Shown: in pieces, positions 23,285-34,944 of the stretch
Position numbering within the stretch: the first letter of the stretch is position 1
How the letters are laid out: every line of letters begins with the position of its first letter
Assembly: GCA_949128115.1 (NCBI GenBank)
Contig: OX421964.1
Coordinates: 48,462,601 to 48,526,600, forward strand
From: Anaspis maculata
Lineage: Eukaryota > Arthropoda > Insecta > Coleoptera > Scraptiidae
DNA: 64,000 nucleotides
Reading direction: 5' to 3'
The notes under the pieces: model-generated
Seen by the model: the letters and a program-made list of their open reading frames with translations, nothing else
Told to the model about the DNA's origin: nothing
Database searches by the model: none
Program-made: the position numbers and the translations under genes

Positions 23285-23620
23285 AGCGGCGATCCCGTGC
23301 ATTCGGGTAAACACGCGATCTTTCTGGATTCTTCATCCATCATGTAGCGATGTAGATACAAGTGGGTGCTCTGAACGTTCCCAGAAGTATACGCGATGGC
23401 TTGGAATTGGGAACCTTCAATGCTCGTTCAAGACACATTTTTCCATTTTGGCGGAGGTGCAGATTCCAGAACACACGGAAAGCACGCGAAAGGTGTGTGT
23501 GATTATTCAGGAGTCGTCTAGAAACCGCATATGCCGGACCACTATGGAAATTGCTGGAGGATGATGGAATGCTCGGGAACGCTAATCGGAGGCATATAAC
23601 AGCACCGTCTTCAATGCGAC
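23285..23620 (+). repeat. Dispersed 320-bp repeat, copy 1
   Basis: Matches 47088-47410 in inverted orientation, with blocks such as GGGAACCTTCAATGCTCGTT and GCGGAGGTGCAG shared. One frame reads peptide-like in both copies (for instance ELGTFNARSRHI, then FWRRCR), but both copies have a TGA at the same place, just before a shared FRSRLETAYAG segment. Either a non-coding repeat or a remnant amplified after it had already lost function. Confidence 0.75.
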
Positions 23621-23885
23621 AGTCCAGTATTGAATTGGAAGAGACAGAGAGCGGATAGAAGCGGAGTACCTGTCATATATTCCAAGGGTAGATAATAATT
23701 TTTGGCGTGTATTTATTGTCAGTTAAAAAAATTCCGCAAGGTTGGCTGTATGAGCAATCTTTTTGAACTGTGCTTGGAACACAGGCGATTCTTCAAGTTT
23801 ATTTCAAGTTTGGCTCTCACTCTCGGAGAAAAATGATGGGTTCTTAACACTTTGGGCTAAAACTTGAAACCTTTTCTCAAGTCAT

Positions 23886-24066
23886 AGACATTCGACAGAC
23901 AGTGATATTTTCTTTGATTCCTTTAATGTTATACAGACCAGTATTTTAAATTATTGTGACTAGTGATATTCTTCTGTGATTAATCTATTGTTGTATTTTC
24001 CTATGACTGGGCACTTCTGCCTGTTGGAAATAAATCCTTCTTATTCTTATTCTTATTCTTATTCTT
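23886..24066 (+). mobile_element. 5'-truncated non-LTR retroposon with TSD
   Basis: AAGTCAT occurs on both sides (23879-23885 and 24067-24073). The insert ends with GGAAATAAATCC, a polyadenylation-like signal, and a (TTATTC)n tail of about five units. This is the form of a short 5'-truncated LINE copy. Too little body remains to name the clade. Confidence 0.75.
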
Positions 24067-24073
24067 AAGTCAT

Positions 24074-25855
24074 CTCGTACCATTCGCTTCCGCAGTTCCG
24101 TCTGTGGGGGGATCAGAAGCAAGAAGTCAAGCACGAGAGGCACAATCTATCTGACAAACACCGTCAAGTTTGAGCTTTCAATCGCTCTTCAACACGCACC
24201 ATGACCAACACCAATATCTTGAAAACCTTAGTGAATTTGGGTTTAGAAGCTTCAAAATGGAATCGCCGCGGCGCGCCAATGCTACTTGACGCACTGTGAA
24301 ATGAATTGAACGTAACAAGATGTAAACTATCACAATACTCCCTGGAGACTCCGACTCCGGGTCAAGCCGCAAACCTGTACAAGTGGCGGAGGCGCAGCCG
24401 AGTTTATCGCGTGAAAGTCGCCTTTTCCGCCCAACATGAAGAATTGTTCTTATCAATTTATGCATGCATGTTGTGTTAAGCTTTTAAGGCAAACGGATGA
24501 AATAGAATGGGAAGGCTGGCGGTCAAGGAGGATGGAGGTTCGAAGATATCCTGTGAGGGTAGGGAGTGGGAAGGGTTGGCGGACATGGGGGATTGGAGTT
24601 CAAAGACATTATGTATCAACAAAACTTGCCGGAAATTGGAAAAACTGCAGGACTGATGGGGTCCGCTGAAAAGCACAACAAATCTATACCAACATGCGAT
24701 GAAAAAACAAAAGCAGATTTTCCGGCGAACAAAGGAATTAATTACAAATAAACGCATCACGATTCGAAGCGATGTCCCTTTCAACTTGTGCTTGTTGTAT
24801 ACCTACCTACTTTGAAGGGTTGCTGTGATAAAAATTATAGTACGATTCTGGAAAAAATAACATTCTATAAATGCTCTGTTATGTAAAAAATCCTATCGGC
24901 CATTGGCTGTCGCCTAGGTAATAGCAGCGTAACAAAGAATTCATGGTATGTAATTTTTTAGAGAATCGCACCATAAATTTACAGACAACTTATTTTTATA
25001 AAATTGAAATTACACGCTAGGTAGGTACCTACCTCCTGTGTATGCACGTTAGTAAGCAGGATAGGCACTCATTATTCAAGTTTATATTGTTTGTAGTTTG
25101 TAGATCCAATGATTCATGTATTTCACACTAAATTATGGTTGCAATGTCAATCATGTCGTTACACATATTAGGTACTTGTTATATTCAACACAATGTAAGC
25201 TGCGTCATAATTTGTACAATATTTACGCTTGGGCTCCGGGAAACTATGGGCATACAACTGAAGTTGTACCCACCTACCTAATGGCTATGCCCAATAAGTA
25301 TTTGTTGACTAATGGGTGAACGCGAGTGGATACAAGACCCAAAGAAACGAATCCAACTGATTTGAAAAGCTAAGTTAATTTGGAATTTGGCTACAATAAC
25401 TGGAACAACGCAAACGGATAAACTGCGAATCCCAGCTTAACAGTTTCCAATCTGATACAGGCACGTAGTTTAGTCGCGAATTTATTCACTATACTCACAC
25501 TCATGTTTTCATATAGATTGGTGTAGTTGGTAGTTAATGTAATGTTTGTATTAAAATTGTTCGATGGTAATAATTTCGGAACTATCGGAAACATAATCTC
25601 ATGTTATTGGCGTTATGGTGGTACACACAGGTACCTAATGGGATGATTTCATTTAGGCTATGACATTTACTGCAATTCGTTATTTTACGTCGGTACACAA
25701 CATTTTAAATTTATAGCGGGAGTAAACCACAATATTGAAACAACAAGATAACTATTCGGTATGCATCAACTCAAAAAACGGTGGTGGGCAAACAGAAAAA
25801 GTTTACAAATCATCTTACTGCAAAAATGATCAATTGAAGGCTTCACTTCAAAATG
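24074..25855. other. Mostly unique sequence with a short imperfect tandem
   Basis: At about 24508-24620 two imperfect units of about 60 bases follow each other (GGGAAGGCTGGCGG..., GGGAAGGGTTGGCGG...). GTAGGTACCTACC palindromes occur near 25020. Open frames of 67-102 codons lack recognisable domains. Confidence 0.4.
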
Positions 25856-27347
25856 GATATACAGGGTGGTGAAAATTTCGATGCTCACCATTGGTATTTT
25901 GGAAACGGTAAGAGATACGAGGTCGGTTAAATTAGAAAAAAGTTGCGCATTTTTGTGACGATTGAGAATCTGAAAAGAAACTTTGAATATTTTGATTGGT
26001 TTACGATTTATCATGAAAAAACTGAAAATTTCGATTTCAGAAATTATTTTTTATCTTTCCAACCATTCAAGCTATTTCAATCAAACTTGGTAGTTTTATG
26101 TTTTTGATCACTCCGAGTCGATCAACGTTGGCAGAAATTTTCCAGGCCTTCTAGATGTCAAATTATGATAGTCAACTTTTGTTTTTCTTATGGCCGCCAT
26201 ATTGGATTTTTGCACAAATAGATAGAGAAAAAAAATTAGCTTTCCGAATTAGTAACCAACATGTTATTTTAAGCGTCAAATTTTGAAATTCTCGTAAATT
26301 ATTGACAAAATCGGGAATGCTTTGAAAAACAATTGAAATATTATCAATAGCAACAACAAAAAAGTGACAGATGGTGTGCAATTGACGTATCCAACTTCTT
26401 AATCGTGTTTTGTGCTTGTTTGTACCGGTAGTTCATAAATTGAATGGGTCCAAGGGTGTCTGTGAGTTCAAAAACGTCTGTCGGAACTAGCGTATCGTTC
26501 TTGTTAAAGTTTGACAAATTTATCCGTGCAAATTTATTAGAAAAGGAGTAAGGATTACCCTAGTTTCGACAGACGTTTTTGAATTCACAGGCACCCTTGA
26601 CTCATTCAATTTATGAGCTCTCGGTACAAACAAGCACAAAACACGATTAAGAAGTTACGGCTCGATACCAAGTTGAGGCTGAGACCGCCGTAAGTGCCGT
26701 TACCATAGCAACGGCGGATACCAACCAATCAGACCGCGCTGTATTTGGCGAGTTACGCCGTCACAAACTTCGCGCTTGCAACTTGGTATCGGGCCCTTAG
26801 ATACGTCAATTGAACACAATCTGTCTTTTTTCTGTTGTTGCTATTGATAATATTTCAATTGTTTTTCAAAGCATTCCCGATTTTGTCAATAATGTACGAA
26901 AATTTCAAAATTTGACGCTAAAAATGTCATAAAAAGAACATGTTGATCACTAATTCGGAAAGCTAATTTTTTTTTCTATTCATTAGTGCAAAAATCCAAT
27001 ATGGCGGCCATAAGAAAAACAAAAGTTCACTATCATAATTTGACATCTAGAAGGCCTGGAAAATTTCTGCCAAAGTTGATCGACTCGGAGTGATCAAAAA
27101 CATAAAACTACCAAGTTTGATTGAAATAGCTTGAATGGTTGGAAAGATAAAAAATAATTTCTGAAATCAAAATTTTCAGTTTTTTCGTGATAAATCGTGA
27201 ACCAATCAAAATATTCAAAGTTTCTCTTCAGATTCTCAATCGTCACAAAAATGCGCAACTTTTTTCTAATTTAACCGACCTCGTATCTCTTACCGTTTCC
27301 AAGATACCAATGGTGAGCATCGAAATTTTCACCACCCTGTATATCCG
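25856..27347. mobile_element. Foldback K with MITE in right arm
   Basis: GGATATACAGGGTGGTGAAA at 25856 pairs with its complement ending at 27347. Arms of about 0.67 kb pair closely to a centre near 26530. Subterminal blocks (GTCGGTTAAATTAGAAAAAA, then GTTGCGCATTTT) are shared with foldback J, so K and J are related families. GGCCGCCATATTGG at 26192 pairs with CCAATATGGCGGCC near 26997. The right arm is longer because of the MITE at 26658-26796. Confidence 0.9.
26658..26796. mobile_element. PIF/Harbinger-like MITE, copy 2
   Basis: 139 bp, flanked by TTA on both sides (26655-26657, 26797-26799), ends CGGCTCGATACC and GGTATCGGGCCC. The left arm of K provides the empty site: its complement reads AAGAAGTTGGATACGTC where the right arm has AAGAAGTTA, MITE, TTAGATACGTC. 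Insertion therefore came after the palindrome formed, and copy 1 at 10580-10716 is a close match. Confidence 0.9.
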
Positions 27348-28197
27348 TCGAAATCTCAAAACTTTTTTTCTGCACGATTACAATACTTTTCCTTCCATGT
27401 TGGTGGGGGGTCAGGAAAGTAAAAGACAAATGAAAACAAAAAAGCTTCGCGGTGACTCCACATTGAATTAAAAGATTTCTGCGAAAGGCGCGGATCGTAA
27501 AGCGCCAGCGGTCGCATTCAAGCACAGCTCTCCAATTACGTTATCAAAACGTCGACGTCAAATTTTCCCTTGCTGTGAAAGTTTTGATAACAGTGTGCAG
27601 CATATTTGGCTGATATGGAATTTTCTAATTACGCTGATATGCCCCGCGAGCGCGTCCCGGAATTCTGGCACTGCTGCTGGCCGTCGTCCGTGGCTCGCGC
27701 CATCATCCATAGGCCATTGAAACTGCGATGGCGTGAAATTCGGAGCCCCAGTGTGTTGTGTTCATTGAACGGTTCAATTCGAGTGGACAGTGGTTTAGGC
27801 CCGGCCATCTAGATTCCAGATCACACAAAGAATGATAAAGGGGGCGCGCGCGTTGCCTTGTCAGGTGAATTAGTGGCGTAAATTATGAGGCGCTCTGCTC
27901 GGCAAGGACATTGAAGGATTACGGCCGGAATCTGGGAAAATTATTTAGCTGACAGTTTATTTCGTTCTTGACCGGAATTACCTATTTTTTCTTTTTCTCC
28001 TCCTAATGCGCGATGGTACGCTGGCGGTATGAAAAATCGCACCAAACCGAATGTGTGTCGCAGTGTCATTCAAGGCGCGTAAAAAACGTAATACTGTTGT
28101 TGTTTGAAGTCACTGAACTTCTGCACCTAGAGTCTAGACTATATGGCTGATCAGGATCACCATACAGTGAACAACAAATCGACGCTCCACCTTCAAT
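27348..28197. other. Unique, repeat-poor island
   Basis: GC- and CpG-richer than its flanks at 27480-28080, with AATTATGAGGCGC-type words. No transposon ends and no recognisable protein; a 68-codon frame at 27606-27812 has no domain. Confidence 0.35.
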
Positions 28198-28930
28198 ACA
28201 GGGTGTCCACGGTTTAAGTGCTCTAACTGAAGAGTTGTATTCTTTGGACAAATGCAAGAAAAGTTTTCTTATATTATTTTTTCTTTTCGGGCTTCAGTTT
28301 CCAAGTGACAGGGTGTCAAAAAATTTGAAAAAAAATCTTTTTCTGCTATAACTTAGTAACTACTACTTTCACGAGAATCAAACTTGGTACGATTGATACA
28401 CTATTGATTAGCTTTCATTTAGAGTTCACCATCACTTTGATGAAAAACCAGTGGCGTAGATATTAGGGTTACCCACCAATTAACCTCGGTTGTCTGCACG
28501 CCACTGAGATAAAATCAATCTTTGATAACATTTTCTGATTCCCCGGACAATTCTAAGCAAAAAATGTACTAGGTCCGAAGCTCCAAAGTTAACCATTTTC
28601 GAGAAAAACGGCATTTTATGATAAAAAACATGAAAATCGATCATAACAATAAATTGACTGATGAGACTTTTGTATAAGCTGTAGTATTATCGAAAGTATT
28701 GAAATAACTGAAGAGAAGACTTATTAGATATTATTGCTTCTGTTCAGTATTACTTACACTGATTACAAGATAATTTATTGAAGAATAAGTCAACAATTTT
28801 TTTTATAATGTTTTGACACCCTGTAACTTGAAAAATAAAACCCGAAAAAAAAATTATAAGAAAAATTTCTTTGCATTTGGCCAATGAATAGAACCCTACA
28901 GTTAGAGCACTTAAACCGTGAACACCTTGT
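28198..28930. mobile_element. Outer foldback S
   Basis: ACAGGGTGTCCACGGTTTAA at 28198 pairs with the complement at the right end (TTAAACCGTGAACACCTTGT, ending 28930). Arms of about 110 bases pair through GTGCTCTAACTG and the AAAAGAAAAATTATAAG-like stretch, up to the boundary with the inner element. Confidence 0.85.
28308..28824. mobile_element. Inner foldback T, centred in S
   Basis: ACAGGGTGTCAAAA at 28308 and TTTTGACACCCTGT ending at 28824. The midpoint (28566) is within 2 bp of that of S (28564). Further inward, pairing is weaker and AT-rich. No coding. Confidence 0.8.
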
Positions 28931-29094
28931 AAACGGTGCCATCTAAACCTCGAGAGCATCAAAAATTTTGACAGGCTCTTAGATAAATATAAATAGATAG
29001 ATTATTCATTCCAGTTTACAAGCAAACATTTAGCATCTCGGTCATGGAAATCGTTGGATTTATCTATGTTAGCTAAGAACCTAAGTATGTATAT

Positions 29095-29722
29095 ACAGTG
29101 AGGGGCAAAAGTATGGAACGCAAAAAATCGCATTTTTTTCTCGAAAAATTCCTCGAATAGGTCGATTCTGTTTTCCAATTCAGCACATTTTGATGTAAAA
29201 TTTTCATATTTGGCGCCATTTTTGTAAAATATGTGACATCATTTCATCGTCATCAGCCATTTTCTCAAATTGAACCTCTTCCCTTTTTTTGCAGATTCGA
29301 ATAGATTATGAAATTCTGATTTCATCAATATGCATATTATACTTTTTGGGCCGATAGTTTCGGATATTAAATGTCAAATTGCTTGATTTGAAAATTTTAT
29401 TTCTGAAAAATTAGTTCTTCATTTTCATAAAAATTGATTTGGGACTCCTTTTATTGGATCAAATGCTCAAACTGCCACCCGTTACGTCTCATGGCAGTAC
29501 GCAAACCTGTCCGAAAATTCTCGGATAACATTTTGGATAACTTCTACACTGATCAAGGGACATTCCACACGTTGATCTTTCAAGTCTAACAAATTTTGGG
29601 GTCTGTTGATGAAGACTTCTGATTTGAGTATCCCCGTAAGAAATAATCTAGGGGAATGAGATCCGCAGATCTCGCGGGCCACTATATCGGTTCTCGTTTG
29701 CTAATCCACCTTTCAGGAAAAC
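29095..29722 (-). mobile_element. Tc1/mariner-superfamily remnant
   Basis: The right-hand terminus of the element, read on the plus strand at 29095, is CAGTGAGGGGCAAAAGTATG after a TA, a typical Tc1-type inverted-repeat end. About 360 bases further in lies the C-terminal part of a transposase on the minus strand (29480-29722), in the orientation expected if 29095 is the 3' end. The other end and the N-terminal coding part are missing; palindrome V starts at 29937. Confidence 0.7.
29480..29722 (-). pseudogene. Transposase C-terminus, Tc1/mariner DDE type, frameshifted
   Basis: Role: a DDE transposase cuts and joins element ends in the nucleus. On the minus strand from 29720 the sequence reads FPERWISKREPI, a stop, then WPARSADLIPLDYFLRG, matching the family signature W(P)xRSPDLxPLDFFLWG that holds the third catalytic acidic residue (the D of SPDL). 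One frameshift later another frame continues with LKSEVFINRPQNL and ends near CHET. The typical enzyme is about 340 residues; only the last 80 or so are visible, with an in-frame stop and a frameshift, so it is dead. Confidence 0.75.
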
Positions 29723-29936
29723 AGGTGTCCAAAAAAAGTATAAGGACATGTCGCACATAGTGACCTAAAGGGAAGAGTGACGGGCCCTAAAGGGTCCAAA
29801 TATTTTGAGAGATTTTATGAACATTACTGCGAAAAAAACGTTTTTATTTTGTCAAAACATCATCAATAAAAAACTAGAAATTTACCACCTTTGATAATTA
29901 TTATTTTACGGTGGCTCTTGAAATCGAAACAACATT
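29723..29936. other. Short AT-rich joint
   Basis: Sequence between the mariner remnant and palindrome V; it may hold more of the decayed transposase but no motif is readable. Confidence 0.3.
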
Positions 29937-32484
29937 TAGCCCAGTCAAATTAGGTTTTGACCTAGAAATAATTCGCCCAAGGCTGAATTTTTGCACATCG
30001 ACAGTTTGGACCTAGTACAACAACATATCAAAATACCCAAACTTTCCCCTGTCCGCGTCTTCGATTTTCAGGTCCTCAGGTTCTTGAAGTTGCATCGCTG
30101 ATCTGCGACTCACGCCGTAGCATTATTCTTGGACCTATCAAGCTCAGGCTGGGCTTGAATTGAAGATAGAAGATCAAACAATGATCTTCTGGTGCAAGTG
30201 GCCCACATTAAATGCGCGGCAAGCCGGCAGACCCGCGAAATTCAAAATGAACGCTGCTATTTGCGACGACTTGTTACGGAATGCTCGCTTTGTATCGTTT
30301 GTCAAGAATTGACTGTGACAAACCATAGGTCAATGTATTCAGAAAATCTTCAGCTCTCCAGCTGTGTATCTATGGTGCCTGTGGAGGCACCGATTGCAAA
30401 TATACAGCCCCCAGACTAAACGCGGGTCAGGGTAACGCGATCTCTGTGTTGCGCCATGTAGTAAAAGAAAAATAGATTTCAACCTCGGAAAAAATATGGA
30501 CGTCCTGAAAATTTGATATTCTGTTCAGAATTGAGTGCTCTATACAACATATCCAAAATCGCCAAAAATCGCACCCGGGGGGTTTGGAGTTATTGGAGAG
30601 GGGGTAAAAAATTGCAGCTAAAAATAGAGTGGATGAAACTCGTCAATCCGTTGGATGCAGATACATTATAATTCGACGCATCATATCCGGTTGATACCAT
30701 TTTGGACAAAAATTCTTGAAGGGGAGTCGTGGGGGGGAGGCATCTCTGCTAGGTGGTTCATTTTGTTTCCCTGGCTATGTAGAACCGATCATGACAAGTT
30801 TGGTACCTTTTCCGACTGAATTCAAACTCCTGAACTCGACTCCCATGTGTAAATTTGGATAAAAACAAGTTTGAACAAGTTAACCAGGAAAAACTTGTTT
30901 CTTCTTTGACAATTTTGACGAATTTTGTTTCTTACTGTTAGAGGTGTTCATCTTTGAAAATATTCCAGGGGCCATCAGATTAGAGTGTATTCTTCGCGAA
31001 AATCATTCACTCGATGTAAAATTTTGTTTCTCGAGTTTAAAATATCGATTTTAACCTGAGCCGGCCCGGCGCCGCATCTACTAATGACCAGAACACTACA
31101 GCATGCACCTTCAAATAAAAATAACTCAAGCTATTGAAAAAATGACGACTCATCTTTCAAACTTCAAGGATCTGTGCAGAACTGAGTTCCCTATAACATA
31201 ATTCAAATCGCCATGAATCGCAAGGCAGGATTTTGAGTTATTCGTTATTCGAGGAGGGGCATAACATTTCAGCTAGATTCATACTCTATATTTCAAATGG
31301 GAGCTGTTACCTCTACCCTCAAATAACTCAAAACCCTGCAGTGCGATTTACGGCGAATGTTATAGGGCATTTGATTCTGCACAGATCCCCGCATTCTCAA
31401 AGATGAGTTCTTATTCAACCAATAGTTGAGGCTATTTTCATTCACAGGTGCATGCTGTAGTGTTAAGGTAATAAGTAGACGGTGCGCCGCGCCGGCTCAA
31501 GTTCAAATCGATTTTTTAAACTCGAGAAACCAAATTATATATCGAGTGGATGACTTTCGTGAAGAATACACTTCATTCTAATGGCCCTTAAAGTATTTAT
31601 AAAGATGAACACATCAAATAGTAAAAAAAAATCGCCAAAAAAATCACCAAAATTGTCAAAGAAAAAACAAGTTTTTCCAAGTTCACTTGTTCAAACTCAT
31701 TTTTTCCAAATTTACACATCGGATTCGAGTTCACGACATTGAATTCAGTCGGAAAAGATACCAAACTTGTTGTGATCGGTTCAATATGGCCCAGGGAAAA
31801 AAAGAACCGCCTAGCCGAGCTTCGCCTCCCCACGAGCACCCTTCAACAATGATCGACACTTTTTGTACCAAAATGATATCAACGGGATATACAATACATC
31901 GAATTACGATGTATTTGCATTCAATGGATTGACGGGTTTCAACAATCGCCTCATATGGCGCAACACAGAGATCGCATCACCCTGACCCACGCTTAGTCTG
32001 GGGGTTTATATCTGCAATCGGTGTTTCCACAGGCACCATAGATACACACTTGGAAAGCTGAAGAATTGCTGAATGCGTTGACTCCTGGTTTGTCACTGTT
32101 TATTGGTCACAAACGATACAAAGCAAGAATTCTGTGAGAAGTCGTCGCGAATAGCAGCGTTCATTTTGAATTTCGCGGGTCTGCCGGCTTGCCGCGTACC
32201 GGAAATGGGTTTGTCGCACCAGAAAATCGTTGTTTGGTCTTTTCTCTTCAATTCAAGCCCAGCCTGAGTTTGATCGGTCCAAGATTAATGCTACGGCATG
32301 AGTCGCAGATCAGCGATGCAACTTCAAGAACCTGAGGACCTGAAAATCAAAGACGCGGACAGGGGAAAGTTTGGGTATTTTGATATGTTGTTGTACTAGG
32401 TCCAAACTGTCAATGTTCAAAAATTCAGCCTTGGGCGAATTATTTCTAGGTTTTGTCGATTTTTGACCTAAACTGCCTGGGCTA
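29937..32484. mobile_element. Large palindrome V, 2.55 kb
   Basis: TAGCCCA at 29937 pairs with TGGGCTA ending at 32484. Arms run about 1.2 kb each: GCGGCAAGCCGGCAG (30216) pairs with CTGCCGGCTTGCCGC (32181), and GGATCTGTGCAGA (31169) with TCTGCACAGATCC (31376). The left arm has about 150 bases (roughly 30456-30625, starting near the TTTCAACCTCGG word) with no counterpart in the right arm. A fragment at about 46300-46535 resembles that unpaired part. No gene: open frames in the arms mirror each other. Confidence 0.9.
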
Positions 32485-34848
32485 ATTGTGATCTGGGCAA
32501 GAAATGGATTTGTAACAATCGTAACGATAGTAAAATCAACAAAATTACGATATTGTTTCAATTACAAGATTCACCCAATAAGACTCATTGCCTATACTTT
32601 ACTTACACTGTTAAGATTTTGTTTGGGGAAACAGTTGAGGACGAGCTGTGGGACGGTTGCGTGCGGTTGCATGGATGCAGGTAGGAGAAATCGGGCTGAA
32701 AATTTGGGCCAGGTTTTGGGATTTGAGGGCTTGAAAGTGGAGCTCTTGCAGGTTTCTCAGGCGGCCGGAATGTGGATGGTATATAGATCGGACGGCGCGG
32801 CAGGAACGACTTCGGCCCAAACGAGAATCGGACGGGACCTGTGACGAGTTGTGGACAAGAGCGGGAATTCTCTTAGAAGGTGAACGTAGTAAAGGGGTAT
32901 AGGATTGAGTTAGCCTCGGGACAAGGACGGGACTAGTTTGGCCTAGGGTGGAAATCTTGGTTTACCAGGCGCAGAGCCCTGCCTCTGGCAGTGAAGCGAG
33001 GGAAGCTTTTGTTAGACGCAAGGGTACCGAGGAATGGATGATGCAAAGAACGGGGTATTGTCTTTTTCCGCCCACAGAGCTTTGGTCCAAGGTGGCTGCT
33101 GCTACGAGGTGAGTTAACAGAGTCCCTTGCCGGATATTACTGACATGTTGAAAATTTGACTTGAAATTCAAAAAATTAAAAAAAATAATAATCAAGAGAA
33201 GTTTTCGCAAGCACGGCGGAAGTTTGTTGAGAATAAGAAAAAAATGAGGGGGGTGGGTCAATCTCAAACCTTGTACCTGCACGCGCCCCGCGTGCATGCA
33301 CGATTATTCTGCGTTGCGCTGTCGTGTTGCTTCTTGACTGCAATAAATCACCGCTCATCTGCAATTCTACCTGATTAAACACCTCTCGGTGCACAGAACC
33401 GACCGATTTCCCCGGCATAATTAAATTTAATGGTCATCATTTCACATAATCTGGGTAGGTACCTACCCTACCTGATATGCTGTGTTATCTTTGACGCATG
33501 AATCGTGTGCGTTCTGCATTCGTCAAGGATTCCTTCCTATACCTACTTGGAAAATGCCTCTTGAGCACGAATACCTACTATTCATTCAAATCTCAACGTT
33601 TCCCGTTTTGTTTGCTAGATTTGCAATTATAGATAATAGTTGTGGATGCATGAGGTTTTATCTTCCACCTGATGCGACAGCATATAAAAAACCAGAGATT
33701 TTCATGACAGTACAAAAGTACAGTGAATGAGTATACTTTTCCGTTTCCATTTTAGGAATCAGTCCGAACGGCAAAGTGTCAAAAACGACGCGCCCCTCGT
33801 ATTCTCCTCTTTTCCTAAACAGCTTAAGCGAAGTTGACTTTCAATGAAACATTTTAGGTGACGTCGATCACCACACTGTTTTGTCCGCAAATTTTGAAAT
33901 TTTTTGCCTGTGTGCGTCGTCAGCAGTGGTGAGATTAGAGCGACTTGTGACTGACGGCTGGCCACTCACATAGATGGACCTTAATGATTTCGCGCTGGTA
34001 AAGGTGGCGTGTGGAAATGGATCTCCAATAAAGATTTTCGATTTTTGGCGTGCCGGGCGGGAAATTGTCTTTCACAAGGCCAATTTAATATGCATGGTGA
34101 TCATATCGGATAAGATGCGCCTCCGAGCCCAGCCACCAGCCACACACTTCATTCTGGATCGCGCACTTACGCCATAAAATATTTGATCGGATCCGCCGCC
34201 GCCAGCCGAGAAATGCGCCGCGCCGCTGCTCGTAAGTAATGTGAAAAATAGGGCGGCGAAAATTTAAAAACCCAATAAAACGCCCGCCAGACCACCAGAC
34301 CTCTTCACCCCCGGTACCGCGCGCAACGCTACCCAGAAGCGGGATCAAAATAAGGGACATCAACTTACTTCCCCCCTGCTTCTTCATCCTCTCTCATTCC
34401 ACGAGCCCCACAGATAAGATTAAAAGTGCTAGAAGTGGAATAATTACCAAGAAGTAGTATAGTCGTCGGTTCTCCCGCGTCATCCCATCAACTGTCGTTT
34501 CGTGCGCCATTAACTGATCGCGAAATTATGGCGCGTCTATTTGTAACTTGTGTAACTACACTTTTTGTGCGCTTTCAGCTCGATTTCTTTTTGTTTGGCG
34601 AATAAAACTTTGCGCGCCGACGCTTATCAAAGAACTTTTTCAGTAATTATTGTCGTTCTCATTGATGGGCGCCCTAATCGCGTCGGCCTTGAGTTTTGAC
34701 CTCTTTGCATCAAAGGACCTTGAATATACAGGTTATTCACGGTCTGGGGGAAGAAATTCAACTGATGAAGAGTCATACATAAATATTTATTTAGTGAAGA
34801 TTTTTAAGAAATTGTAATTTTTAAAGAAATTTCACGACTTCAAAGAAT
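32485..34848. other. Unique, repeat-poor island
   Basis: No foldback ends or recognisable proteins. 33740-34740 is comparatively GC/CpG-rich and contains several TTTATGG / CCATAAA, CAATAAAA and CGATCGC-type words, which could be transcription-factor sites but are common by chance. An open frame of 118 codons (32488-32844) starts inside the end of palindrome V and has no known domain. GGTAGGTACCTACCC lies near 33453. Confidence 0.4.
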
Positions 34849-34941
34849 TAGTATATTACATACCGAGACTGGAAATACATCATTACTGCTGAGGGCAAAG
34901 AGCGCCTCCAGGCAAAGCATGAATGATGTATTTACCGTCGA
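34849..34941. mobile_element. Small hairpin element, copy 1
   Basis: Begins TAGTATATTACATACCGAG, shared with 39588-39606. GACTGGAAATACATCATT pairs with AATGATGTATTTACCGTC. Abuts the start of palindrome W. Confidence 0.6.
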
Positions 34942-34944
34942 GTG

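Noticed and set aside
23500..23520. 18-base GT...AG micro-intron that would bypass the shared TGA
   Set aside because: Far below known insect intron lengths, and the same stop in both copies is better explained by common descent.
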